NCBI RefSeq assembly: GCF_027942865.1
Contig: NC_134507.1
Coordinates: forward strand, 37,544,797-37,608,796
Length of the DNA: 64,000 bases
Source: Odontesthes bonariensis
Taxonomy: Eukaryota > Chordata > Actinopteri > Atheriniformes > Atherinopsidae
Direction of reading: 5' to 3'
The position numbers were made by a program, and so were the translations under genes. This document shows, piece after piece, positions 12,384-23,358 of this stretch. Numbering within the stretch: the first letter of the stretch is position 1; every line of letters begins with the position of its first letter. The notes beneath the pieces are model-generated. The model was given only the letters and a program-made list of their open reading frames with translations. It searched no databases and had not been told where the DNA came from.

Positions 12384-12401
12384 TGCACCGTCCGGCCGAG
12401 T
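12384..12401 (+). promoter_or_regulatory. Candidate U1 PSE
   Basis: GCACCGTCCGGCCGAGTG at -62 to -45 from the U1 start. It is present in the other units at the same distance. The CACCG core and position match the candidate PSEs of U2 (1868) and U5 (about 26580-26598). Assignment is inference from position and motif. Confidence 0.6.
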
Positions 12402-12445
12402 GAGGCACGTGGAAAAGAGGTGTCAGCCTCTGACAGTTCCAACTC

Positions 12446-12609
12446 ATACTTACCTGGCAGGGGAGATACCATGATCAAGAAGGTGGTTCACCCAGGACGA
12501 GGCTCAGCCATTGCACACCGGCTGTACTGACCCTTGCGAATTCCCCAAATGTGGGAATCTCGACTGCATAATTTCTGGTAGTGGGGGACTGCGTTCGCGC
12601 TCTCCCCTG
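12446..12609 (+). ncRNA. U1 snRNA, copy 1
   Basis: 164 nt, the normal U1 length. It starts ATACTTACCTGGCAGGGGAG, the 5' splice-site pairing end. Loop I reads GATCAAGAAGG (70K-binding loop), loop II core ATTGCAC is present (U1A site), and the Sm site is ATAATTTCTGG. It ends at TCCCCTG. The spliceosome uses it to recognise 5' splice sites. No obvious damage. Confidence 0.93.
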
Positions 12610-13157
12610 ATTTGACGGTATAACGTGAATATTCCTGGGCAACTCTACCTTGGTTTTTGTCCTGGCGTTGCTGCTTTAACAACACCTTTCCATCTTTAAA
12701 ACCCATGTTTTGCAAGGTTTGCTGAATGCTGCGGCAGGTCTGCACAGCTGATATGCAGCTGCGCAGTTGTCAGGTGAGGTCATACAGTGCAGTCACCCCA
12801 GGCAGGTGGGCGTTGCCTTAGTGATGGCAATAACGAGATGGGAATACGGCAGCATTTCTGCACTGGAGATATTAAGCCGTGAGGGTTTGCCTCAACTAAG
12901 AATTTTCCCAGTGTGGGTGGGTGTGGCTCTAGAGATGGGTAGAGTGGAAAAACTAAATCAAATTGTGCTCAAAGTTCCTTGGTTGTTGAAACAAGAACTG
13001 ATCAGGAAGATGAAGAAAAGCCGGAGTGTTTTAATCTGCAAGCTTTTCAGATTCAGGTTAGCTGCTGGCATGGCACTGCAGACAGTTGAATTTGCTGCAC
13101 CGTCCGGCCGAGTGAGGCACCTGGAAAAGAGGTGTCAGCCTCTGACAGTTCCAACTC

Positions 13158-13322
13158 ATACTTACCTGGCAGGGGAGATACCATGATCAAGAAGGTGGTT
13201 AACCCAGGACGAGGCTCAGCCATTGCACACCGGCTGTACTGACCCTTGCGAAATTCCCTAAATGTGGGAATCTCGACTGCATAATTTCTGGTAGTGGGGG
13301 ACTGCGTTCGCGCTCTCCCCTG
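13158..13322 (+). ncRNA. U1 snRNA, copy 2
   Basis: 165 nt. It has one extra A and a C to T change around GCGAAATTCCCTAAATG, in stem-loop III, compared with the array consensus. The 5' end, loops I and II, the Sm site and the 3' stem are intact. The change may weaken stem III. Confidence 0.88.
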
Positions 13323-13870
13323 ATTTGACTGTATAACGTAAATATCCCTGGGCAACTCAACCTTGGTTTTTGTCCTGGCGTTGCTGCTTTAAGGGCACCT
13401 CTCCATCTTTAAAACCCATGTTTTGCAAGGTTTGCTGAATGCTGCAGCAGGTCTGCACAGCTGATATGCAGCTGCGCAGTTGTCAGGTGAGGTCATACAG
13501 TGCAGTCACCCCAGGCAGGTGGGCGTTGCCTTAGTGATGGCAACAACGAGATGAGAATACGGCAGCATTTCTGCACTGGAGATATTAAGCCGTGAGGGTT
13601 TGCCTCAACTAAGAATTTTCCCATTGTGGGTGGGTGTGGCTCTAGAGACGGGGAGAGTGGAAAAACTAAATCAAATTGTGCTCCAAGTTCCTTGATTGTT
13701 GAAACAAGAACTGATCAGAAAGATGAAGAAAAGCCGTACTGTTTTATTCTGCAAGCTTTTCAGATTCAGGTTAGCTGCTGGCATGGCACAGCAGACAGTT
13801 GAATTTGCTGCACCGTCCGGCCGAGTGAGGCACCTGGAAAAGAGGTGTCAGCCTCTGACAGTTCCAACTC

Positions 13871-13966
13871 ATACTTACCTGGCAGGGGAGATACCATGAT
13901 CAAGAAGGTGGTTCTCCCAGGATGAGGCTCAGCCATTGCACACCGGCTGTGCTGGTTCTTGCGAAT
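13871..13966 (+). pseudogene. U1 snRNA, copy 3, 5' part cut by transposon
   Basis: U1 nt 1-96, ending with GCGAAT (13961-13966), directly followed by the 9.3 kb transposon. The remaining nt are at 23285-23358. The sequence differs slightly from the other copies (GGATGAGG, GCTGGTTCTTGCG). Confidence 0.92.
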
Positions 13967-14005
13967 GGGCGATGTGCTGAATAGGAGTGCAATTGACCCT
14001 GCGAG

Positions 14006-14030
14006 CCATTGGCTTAGAGTCCATGTAGGT
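14006..14030. repeat. Left subterminal repeat of the Dada-like element
   Basis: CCATTGGCTTAGAGTCCATG resembles the ATTGGCCTAGAGTCTAC motifs near the right end (about 23139-23225). It is a candidate transposase-binding site by analogy with other DNA transposons. Confidence 0.5.
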
Positions 14031-14716
14031 GCAATTAAGAATTCTGATGTCACTGACCTCAAGAGTAATTTGCATATGCCTTCCCCCAGGTCTTGTGGAC
14101 CAGGATGGACCAGGAAGGACCAGGATATTACAGCACAAATGGCACACAATTTTATAGTTGCACCAAGCATAAGCCCCCTGCATCCATTTGCGCACAAAAG
14201 TCCCCTCCTGGCATGCTTTTGCATGGTTTTGTCATGTCAATCAACAGAATAAAGTGTTAAATGCATTTATTGTCATACTTTTGCCATATCTCAAGTGTGT
14301 GTATGAACAAAAAGCTATTCAAAATTCATGCCATGTATTTTTTTTTGCTCCCTTTCTTTCAATAAAGTATTGTTGATTATCACTTACTCCTATGCCTCTT
14401 ATGCTACTTCCCTAGAAGCCATTTATTTATATGGCACTTATTTCTGATAACTAGGCTCTGTTATTGTTGAATCAATTGACAGACACTCCACGACTCATTG
14501 TGACTGTAGCACTGACCATTTTTATTCAGTACCACAGCAAACAGCATCCAAGGGCAATGTTGACACCAGAGTGTGCAGTGCCGAGGAACAACAAAAGGTG
14601 CTGCGTTAAAGGGCACTCAGAGAGGGCACAGAGGACCATGAATTGCATGGCATTGTGGAGCAATACAAAATGTAATGGCACAGTTTACAGAGCATCACAG
14701 AAGTGCAACTTTAAAG

Positions 14717-15545
14717 GGCACAGTGCAGAGAACAACCCCACATGAAATAAATGAAACAGGGCAACAGTGCAGAGAACAACCCCACATGAAATAAATGAAA
14801 CAGGGCAACAGTGCAGAGAACAACCCCACATGAAGTAAATGAAACAGGGCAACAGTGCAGAGAACAACCCCACATGAAGTAAATGAAACAGGGCAACAGT
14901 GCAGAGAACAACCCCACATAAAGTGAATGAAACAGGGCAACAGTGCAGAGAACAACCCCACATGAAGTAAATGAAACAGGGCAACAGTGCAGAGAACAAC
15001 CCCACATAAAGTGAATGAAACAGGGCAACAGTGCAGAGAACAACCCCACATAAAGTGAATGAAACAGGGCAACAGTGCAGAGAACAACCCCACATAAAGT
15101 GAATGAAACAGGGCAACAGTGCAGAGAACAACCCCACATGAAGTAAATGAAACAGGGCAACAGTGCAGAGAACAACACGTGCCATGTTTAAGGGCAATTG
15201 TTCGTCCAGAACACAGAGAACAACCCCACATAAAGTGAATGAAACAGGGCAACAGTGCAGAGAACAACCCCACATAAAGTGAATGAAACAGGGCAACAGT
15301 GCAGAGAACAACCCCACATAAAGTGAATGAAACAGGGCAACAGTGCAGAGAACAACCCCACATAAAGTGAATGAAACAGGGCAACAGTGCAGAGAACAAC
15401 ACGTGCCATGTTTAAGGGCAATTGTTCGTCCAGAACACAGAGAACAACCCCACATAAAGTGAATGAAACAGGGCAACAGTGCAGAGAACAACCCCACATA
15501 AAGTGAATGAAATAGGGCAACAGTGCAGAGAACAACACACAGAAC
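14717..15545. repeat. 44 bp tandem repeat in the transposon 3' region
   Basis: Repeats of a 44 bp unit that includes AACAGTGCAGAGAACAACCC and ends in GAAACAGGGC. Two units are replaced by a different segment with CACGTGCCATG and TTGTTCGTCC (about 15176-15212 and 15401-15437). It lies just downstream of the stop of the minus-strand gene, before a possible poly(A) signal (AATAAA on the minus strand near 14520), so it is probably 3' UTR. Open frames across it result from a unit lacking stops and are not genes. Confidence 0.9.
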
Positions 15546-15596
15546 GCAGAGCATGAACACAGCAACTATATACACTATTTACAAGGGGCCGACCGT

Positions 15597-18500
15597 TCAC
15601 TCCTCCAGTCCGTCCACAACGGACATGAAGTGTTCAAAGTTTTTGAAAACTATGTCTTCCAGTCCTTTGGAGGGTGAACGGTGGATCTCAGGGCAATATG
15701 TCTTTTTTTTATATTTTTTGTGTCCCTGGATTTTGTGCCCGCAAACTTTGCAGGCCGGGAGACGCTGCACCTTCACGCCCAGCTCAGTGGGGTGGTCTGC
15801 CAGCTTTCTCTTGTACAGAGTCGATCGGGACCACGACAACCCTACCACAGCACTTTGTCCAGAGGGCGGCTTTACACCTGGCCTGATGGGCACAGACGCC
15901 GTGACCTGCGGGATGGAGGCCTGACCAGCAGGCTGTGTGGAGGAGGAGACGAGGGGCAGCAGAGGCGTGGTGATGGTGGACGGGGCAGAGCAGGAGACGA
16001 GGGGCAGCACTGCAGTGGGCCTGGTGATGGTGGACGGGGCAGAGCAGGAGACGAGGGGCAGCAGAGGCGTGGTGATGGTGGACGGGGCAGAGCAGGAGAC
16101 GAGGGGCAGCACTGCAGGAGGCCTGGTGATGGTGGAGGTGGTGGGGATTCTCCTCACCGGCAGACGGAGCAGCTGTGGAGGAGGCTGCGGCGTCTCCAGC
16201 AGCAGGTTGGTCCGACCCTTCAACACCTTGGTGCCGGCTGTGCTGGGCGTGGGGACGTACTCCATCACGGGGTAGTCGGGTGGAGGGAGGACGTCAGGCT
16301 GGCGCGGTGCAGGAGGCAGCTGCTCACAAGACACAGACGCGGCCTTTGAGGTCACAGCTGGCTGCCTGGTGGCGTGGAGGTTGACCAGCCTCTCCTGCTG
16401 GCGGATGAAGTCTCTCACCGTCTTGGTGTTAATTTTGGGGAGAGGGATGCCCGCCTTGCACAGGACGGGGTCCTCTACCAAGACCCGGTGCTGGATCCTC
16501 TCATAGGCCTTGAGAATGTTGGCCTTCTCAGGGCTGGAGCGGGAGGCCTGAGGGCTGCGCAGCCACAGCAGCTTGACCAGCACGTACATCAGCCGGTTGT
16601 GCTGCGGGCTGTTGTCCTGCTGAGCTGGCGCGTACCTCCTAGCCATCTTTACCCGCTGGACCACGGCGGCGTCAGCCAGGTCGTCCCTCTTGGTCCGACA
16701 ATATAGCGTGTTGCCCCAGTGGGTGCGGTAGAGCTGGTGGTACCGCTGTGGCTGCTTGTCATGCTCCTCCACCGCGTTCCAGGCATGAAGGACCCTGTTC
16801 CGCTCTGCTGTGCTGAGGAGCAGCTTCTGCTCTGTCAAGCCGACCTCCAGCAGCGCAGCACAGAAAGCCTCCAGCTTCTGGAACCCGGGCAGAGGACTGA
16901 CACTGCAGACATCATCCTGTAAAACACACACACACACAGAAAAGTAGGTAAGTTTCAATGTATACGATGTCTTGTTTTTTCAGTGGGTCACATGTATCGC
17001 TGTATTCTCTTCTATCAGTATGTATTGGACTCACAAAGGCAGGAGGGTTGACCGAAGCAGTCTCGCTGCTGGTCAGTCTGATGTGGGGCTCCAGATCAGT
17101 ACGGTCCTCCTCGCTCTGGTACGCCTCGTCGGCGTCTGGGTCGACCTCCCCAGGCTGAACAACCTCCTCCTCCGGCCCAGGACCGTCGCTGATGATGCCC
17201 TCCAGCGAGAACGCCTCCCCCGTGCTTTGGCTGAAGAGGTACTCCAGCCCGAGCAGCTCATCGGACTGGACATCAGCCGGGGCCCGGAAGTTGCGCTCCA
17301 CTGGCTCGCCCAACAGCTGCTGGCAGCGGGAGTTCAGGCGGTCGATGAGTGGCGTAGAGTACACCCGGTGGTGCCGCCCTCCGCCCCCAAACACCGCGTC
17401 TGAGCTGCGGTCAGCGTTCCACCTGGCGATGCCGCTTATCAGGTAAACCTGATAAGGCCGCGCCGCACAGTGGGGACCTGAACATCACAACAAACAGGTA
17501 TTATCAGTACCTCAGTTATCATGTGATAAACGTGTTTTTTTTTTTGGTATTTTTCCCCCTTAGATTACCTGGAATCATGTGGGGCAAAGATTTATGGAAC
17601 CCCTCCAGGCTGTTGCTCCCACGCAGGCCCTTGTAATATGGGACGTCCACACCGTTGATGGTGGTGGTGCGGGCGACACGATACATGACCATGCCTGGGG
17701 GGTCCTGGATGCACTCCAGGTGTCGCTGCTGGGCTGCCCACATCTCATCAATGGCCGCTGTAAACACACACACACACATGTTGAGCTGTAGTCATTTTGC
17801 ACGTGCGTGTGTGAGGTGTTTTTTTTTTTTTTTTTTTTTTTTCCTTACCAGGGGACTTGAAGAGGCTGACGCCGCTCTCATCCAGCCCTGCTGGACCCTT
17901 CAGGTCCTCGATGAGGAGGTGGACCAGGCGAAACGTCTCCTGGGCCCCGAGGGTGACCCGCCGGACATGGTGCTTCAGCTGGTCCCGGGAGACGTACCGC
18001 CGGACCACGTCCTCATCACTCACCACCTACATGGTGGCCGGGTCTCTGGCCCTGATGGCAGCGATGAGGAGCTGGAGGTCCTCGCGGTTGTAGGCCAGCA
18101 CCGCCCCGACCAGCGTGGATTTAAAGGGGCCGTATTTGGAGTGAGCCTCCGTTCTTAGAGCGGCGTCAAAGCGGTGGAGCCAGTGGAAAATGTCCAGCCT
18201 CACCACCATCCCCTCGTCCACCCAGGACTGGAACATGATCTCCACCGCGGTCGGACCCTGTGCTTTGCAGCAGCCGCGGTCGATGTAGAGGATCTGGGGG
18301 ACGGGCTGGTTTGCGAGGCGAAACCTCTCCATCACCCCACGACACATGGGCCCCAGCTTCTCCACCGACTCCTCGCAGGTAAGCACAAAGCTGACGATCT
18401 GGGAGAGCTCATTGCCGATGCTGGTGAACCACTCAGCCGAGCCCTTGCCCTCCCCAGACAGCTTCTTCACCACCTACAACAAAACAAACAAACAAATACA

Positions 18501-21500
18501 GTTTAGCTTTGCATAATGTGGTGTTTCCCTGTGAGTACTTGTATGCAACACACTTTTGGCTAACTTGCCTTCTTCGTGGAGTCCATTTTCAGCACTTTGC
18601 CGAACGTGGACAGGATCTGGCTCCGGTAATCCTGCACGTTGTCCGCCTCGGCCAGGAGGAAGGCGTGGCGCAGGAGCCGGGCGCAGGGAACCGCTCTCGG
18701 AGGGGGCGGTGCCTGGAACTCCCTGTGGCCCAGCGCAGAGACGATGCCTCTGGGTTCCACCAGGGCCATGAGGAGTGTGGTGTAGAGGTCCTTCCTCTCG
18801 TGGTAGTCCTCCAGGTGGTTCTCCTGCACCTGCCGCCACACCTTGACCATCGTGTTACCCTCCGTTCTGTCACGCAGGAGGCGAATGATGGTCTTGTCCA
18901 CCCCTCGCCTGGCAGTCAGTATGGCGGGAAACCTGGCCCGATGTGCCTCGCTCAGCTGCCGGAGGATGGCGTCGTCCCACGCCAGCCACCGACCCATGGG
19001 TCCGCTCTCTCCACCTCTGGCAGCCTTGAGACACGGCCCGCACGACAACACCTCTGTCGCCAGGGTGTACCAGCCCAACACATCACAGATGTGACGTACC
19101 TAAAACAGAGAGAGAGAGAATCACAGGTCAATCACAGGTTGCAGATATGCAACAAGCTTTTTATTTATTTACATTATTTATTTACATTACATTTTTTGCA
19201 TTTTATGTGTGCTTCCCTTTTTCACAACAAAGATCTGTGAAATTTTTTTGATTTGTTGTTGAATGGAAAGTTTATGATGGTTGCGTTCCGCACTTTGTAT
19301 TAAGAATGTTCAATAAAGGTCTATTACATACATTTTATTGTGGTAGCAGCAGTTCACTATACCTTTTTTGCCAATCGATCTGCAGAGAATGACTTGGTTG
19401 TGTGAACAAAATTAATCAGGAAAGCCCACAGTTGCAAATTTGCAACATTGCCTAAAATGATTAAAAATAGCCCAATTTCAAAAATTCCAAAAATATTGGT
19501 TTATTTCCACCCAAAAAGATGCAAGAAGAGCCAAAATGATTTTTTTCAATGATTATTCGTATGCTTGGGTGCTACAAGGTTAAGTAGTCCATGGTGATGT
19601 GTGTATTTCTCTGAGCACAGCTGTGCAGAGACTGAGCCTTACCCGGGAGTGGTAGCCAGACTTGGAGAGGTGTGAGTTGCCTCCAGCCCCGGCACACTTC
19701 TCTCCGCGCGGACACTTCAGGGAGCACCGCCACACTCCGACGGGACGCCAGAAGAAAAAGCGGCCTCGGAAAAAGGCCTGTGGAGTGGGAATGCCGCCGC
19801 TCACAAAGCCGGGTGGCTCGGGTGGGTAGAACCACATCCGGTCTGACTTCAACACTCGCCGCCTTCTAATGGCGCCCTTTATGTCCTTGTAGACCTGGAC
19901 TGGTGTGAAGAGGCCTCGCTCGCTGTCCTCCTTCAGCCAGGGGATGTCGGCAGAGGGGATTCCGTTGGGGTCTTCCCAGAGGCGCACCCAGCCTTCCAGC
20001 TCCACCTGCAAGACACAAGGTGTACAACAACGCACAACATTTAGTTATTTATTTTCCCTAATGTGGTGATTTTGTGAAATGCATTAACATTGCTTGTGTA
20101 TTTTGTGATTTTACACTTACAGAAGAGTCACTCTGTGACAAGGTGGTGGCAGACGCAGGCTGTGAGGTCGACGGCGGCTCCTCGGGACGAGCATCAGGGG
20201 GACCCTGACCAGGCGCTGAGGACGGCACGGGCGTCTGTTGTTCAGGAGACTCAGTAGAGGCAGCCTTGCTGGTGGACGGCTGTGAGGACAGCAAGAGCTG
20301 CTTTGAGGCAGCCTTGCTGGTGGACGGCTGTGAGGACAGCAGGAGCTGCTTTGAGGCAGCCTTACTGGTGGACGCCTGTGAGGACAGCAGGAGCTGCTTT
20401 GAGGCAGCCTTACTGGTGGACGCCTGTGAGGACAGCAGGAGCTGCTTGTGCTGTGTTGAGGCAGCCGTGCTGGTGGACGGCTGTGAGGACAGCAGGAGCT
20501 GCTTTGAGGCAGCCTTACTGGTGGACGCCTGTGAGGACAGCAGGAGCTGCTTGTGCTGTGTTGAGGCAGCCGTGCTGGTGGACGGCTGTGAGGACAGCAG
20601 GAGCTGCTTTGAGGCAGCCTTGCTGGTGGACGGCTGTGAGGACAGCAGGAGCTGCTTTGAGGCAGCCTTACTGGTGGACGCCTGTGAGGACAGCAGGAGC
20701 TGCTTGTGCTGTGTTGAGGCAGCCGTGCTGGTGGACGGCTGTGAGGACAGCAGGAACTGCTCTGAGGCAGCCTTGCTGGTGGAGGGCTGTGAGGACAGCA
20801 GGAGCTGCTTGTGCTGTGTTGAGGCAGCCGTGCTGGTGGAGGGCTGTGAGGACAGCAGGAGCTGCTTGTGCTGTGTTAAGGCAGCCGTGCTGGTGGAGGG
20901 CTGTGAGGACGGCTTCTGCTGCTTGCTGCGCCTTTCCTTCTTGCTGGTAGACTTCTTTGGAGAAGCTGGCACGCTGGTGGAGAGTGGCGACGGCTGTTTG
21001 GGACCCTCGGCGGACACAGGAGGAGGCTGACTGGCGGAGATGGGCTCCCCATGGCTCTCGAAGGTGACGAGGGCATCCACCAGAGCAGTGTCGTCCGGAG
21101 CGTCGTCAGACCATGGCGCCTGGGAGGTGGCAGCTGCAGCAGGGGCCCTTGAAGTGGCAGCGGCGGCAGCAGCAGGAGGAGGAGTGGCGCTCTGTGAATT
21201 ACAGGTGAGTGTGAGCTATTACATTATTATTGGGTTTTGCAGTGTAGTTACAGAATGCAGTGTAGTTACAGAATGCAGTGTAGTTACCTCTTTATCCAGT
21301 ATATACTGTCTGAAGCGTTTGAGTGACTTCGAGGTGATGTCACTCTCCCGCATCAGCAGCCACTGCTTGACAGAGGTGTGGGCCTCCTGCGCCATCCTCC
21401 GCTCCTGCTCACTGCCGGCTTGAGGGTCAGATTGGTGGTGCTGGTACCACTGCCACATCTCGAGGAACGTGAACGACCGGAAACGGCCCATGCCGTAAAT

Positions 21501-22152
21501 GGCCTTGTCCACGTTCCTCTCGAGGTGGCAGGAGATGGCCGGAAAGAGCTCCACGTACTGCAGCAGGCTGTCCTTCAACCACTCCTCGTTTAAGGCCCCA
21601 CGCTTCTCCGGCTGCCGGCTCTCTTTAACGTGGCGGTCGACAAGACTGAAATGCACACACACACACACACACACACACATTGCTGTTAGTTTCAGTGAAG
21701 GGAAAACTGTTCCTGGCTTGCTTTGGTTTTCTTGTAAATGCTTACTACTTGACGTAGCCCACGTCGTTCTCGACCAGCCACTTAAAGGTCCAGCCGGTGT
21801 AGCGGCCGAAGGTCAGGACCAGCTGCCCCAAGTACTGGGCCTCAGTCGGCCTCTGTAAGCTGCAGCGCCTCTTTGCTGAAGACGAGACATGTTATGACCT
21901 CAGTGAACAGGCAAGCAAAAGCTCTGGTGCACCACATTGTCATTACTTATATATTTATAGTATAAATGCAATGCCAAGATGTTTACCCTCCTCAAAGGCA
22001 GTCTTGGGGTCCCTCAGTTTATCGTCCCTCGGACAAACCTGACCTCTCCCCTGCTGGGCCTTGGCTGCCTTGGAGGCTGCCAGAACGCATTGCTGCCTCT
22101 CTGCCGGCAGGCTGGTGTTCAGGATGTTGAGGGCTGGCAGCAAAGTATCCAT
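15597..22152 (-). CDS. Ten-exon transposase-like gene of the Dada-like element
   Basis: Coding exons, minus strand: 22152-21987, 21875-21746, 21645-21288, 21191-20121, 20005-19643, 19099-18569, 18473-17849, 17757-17569, 17477-17035, 16916-15597. All junctions are GT-AG except a GC-AG donor after 18569, and all phases agree, giving 1731 codons. Residues 56-110 contain LGQLVLTFGRYTGWTFKWLV. Exon 4 (219-575) is a low-complexity SSQPSTS repeat. Exons 5-6 contain clustered cysteines and the WDDAILRQLSEAHRARFPA region, as in fish proteins with a DUF6729-type domain. Exons 7-8 carry ILYIDRGCC, VRLDIFHWLHRF and SNSLEGFHKSL, candidate D, D and E positions of a DDE catalytic core. The C-terminus has a CKVCGHKIQGH...YCP zinc-like site. 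One in-frame TAG at 18027-18029 (residue about 1022) probably inactivates this copy. Start chosen as the first ATG after a 3' splice site; an upstream non-coding exon is likely. Confidence 0.8.
20255..20910 (-). repeat. Coding minisatellite in exon 4
   Basis: Tandem in-frame units of 39 and 57 bp encoding QLLLSSQPSTSKAASK and a longer form with TQHKQ. Unit lengths are multiples of three, so the frame is kept. It forms a Ser/Thr/Ala/Gln-rich linker, predicted to be disordered. Confidence 0.85.
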
Positions 22153-22414
22153 GTCCTGAAATTGTCAACAGACTTTTAGCAATATCATGATCATTATAAC
22201 CATTGCAATAGTCACTATTATTAGACAAATGGAGGCAAAAGCCATAGCATTGCCACCAGAATTGAAAATGTACAACAGGCAAATGTAACACGTATTAAAA
22301 TTCATCCAAACGAGGTGGATATTTTATTTATTTTTTTTGCATAAATAATGGCTCCGGGCCAAATCACAGACGCACTTGACAGAGTTGCAGCTCGAAAGAG
22401 CGCATGTGCACTGT

Positions 22415-23070
22415 CGCTGGTGTCACTCGACTTTCATTTTACAACGCTAAAAACGTTATCTATTATCTGTTGATGTGACATTCACAAAGTAGACAGGAAA
22501 ATGATATAAATATAGCCATGACGTATTTTTTTCTTTTGCTAAAAATAAACTTTATAGCGTTGATTAAACAAAACACCCATGGAGCAACGCGGAGATATTT
22601 ACAGCGTACGGTCACCCAGCTTTAACATTACGCTTAAAACCTTGTATTAAAAATAAACAGGTGATCTTCTTAATAAATTACAGAGGTATATCGCCAGAAT
22701 ATGATCGCAGACGAGCTAGAGGGTCTGGCTGCAGACCTGTACTGCCGCTGGTGTCACTCGACTTCCATGTTACAACGTTAAAAACGTTATCTGTTATCTG
22801 TTGATGTGACATTCACAAAGAAGACAGGAAAATGATATAAATAAAGCCATGCTGTATATTTTTTTTGCTAAAAATAAACTTTATAGCGTTGCTAACACCC
22901 TTCGGTCACCCAGCTTTAACATTACGCTAAAAACCTTGTATTACATATAAACAGGTGATCTTCTTGATAAATTACAGAGGTATATCGCTAGAATATAATC
23001 ATAGTAGGTAAATGCGGGACATTTTTTATCAATTACAGAGGTATATCGCTAGAATATGATCGTAGTAACA
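22415..23070. repeat. Tandem duplication of about 331 bp upstream of the transposase gene
   Basis: The segment beginning CGCTGGTGTCACTCGAC at 22415 recurs at 22746, and both carry AAAAACGTTATCT, AAAATAAACTTTATAGCG and GAGGTATATCGC. A third partial copy of the end occurs near 23031-23065. It covers the promoter side of the gene. Confidence 0.8.
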
Positions 23071-23138
23071 AACTGTACCTTCGTAGCAGCCTCTCGGTAT
23101 TTCGCGAGTTGGTTTGGCTTGAATTGGCCAAGAGCCTC

Positions 23139-23225
23139 TCTGATTGGCCTAGAGTCTACATTTAGAATGTAGACTCCTCTCTGATTGGCCTAGAGTCTAC
23201 ACTTAACGTAGACTCTAGGCCAATG
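23139..23225. repeat. Right subterminal repeats of the Dada-like element
   Basis: Three copies of TTGGCCTAGAGTCTAC in both orientations, partly forming hairpins (GTAGACTCTAGGCCAAT). The same motif is near the left end at 14006. Probably transposase-binding sites (inference). Confidence 0.65.
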
Positions 23226-23284
23226 ACAGGCCGTAACTGTCTACAAGCAACGTAGACTTTTGCACTTCAGTTCGGAAATCTTCC

Positions 23285-23358
23285 GCGAACTCCCCAAATG
23301 TGGGAATCTCGACTGCATAATATCTGATAGTGGGGGACTGCGTTTGCGCTCTCCCCTG
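23285..23358 (+). pseudogene. U1 snRNA, copy 3, 3' part
   Basis: U1 nt 91 to the end, resuming after the transposon with GCGAACTCCCCAAATGTGGG. The Sm region reads ATAATATCTGATAG, slightly changed from the array consensus. Together with 13871-13966 it makes up one interrupted gene. Confidence 0.9.

Larger units (their letters stand above)
13967..23284. mobile_element. Dada-like DNA transposon inserted in a U1 gene
   Basis: 9318 bp between the halves of a U1 gene. Flanks are GCGAAT (13961-13966) and GCGAAC (23285-23290), a 6 bp target duplication with one difference, at U1 nt 91-96. Terminal similarity is weak (GGGCGATGTGC against GGAAGATTTCC). Subterminal copies of ATTGGCCTAGAGTCTAC occur near both ends. 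It carries one multi-exon minus-strand gene. The Dada superfamily is known for 6-7 bp duplications and for insertion in U1, U6 and tRNA genes, so assignment to Dada is strong on target but inferred, as no comparison with known transposases was run. Confidence 0.8.

Noticed and set aside
14717-15545. CRISPR-like array
   Set aside because: Units are directly contiguous with no unique spacers; the host is a vertebrate. The same applies to the 40 bp repeats at 44277-44556.
14685-15575. Minus-strand frames of up to 296 codons rich in SALLPCFIHFMWG
   Set aside because: By-products of the 44 bp tandem repeat, open in all three frames of that strand.
15681-16706. Plus-strand frames opposite the last transposase exon
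   Set aside because: GC-rich antisense shadows of a spliced minus-strand gene whose exon borders and phases agree.
20266-21030. Plus-strand frames rich in LLVDGCEDSRSC
   Set aside because: Antisense shadow of the Ser-rich coding minisatellite in exon 4.
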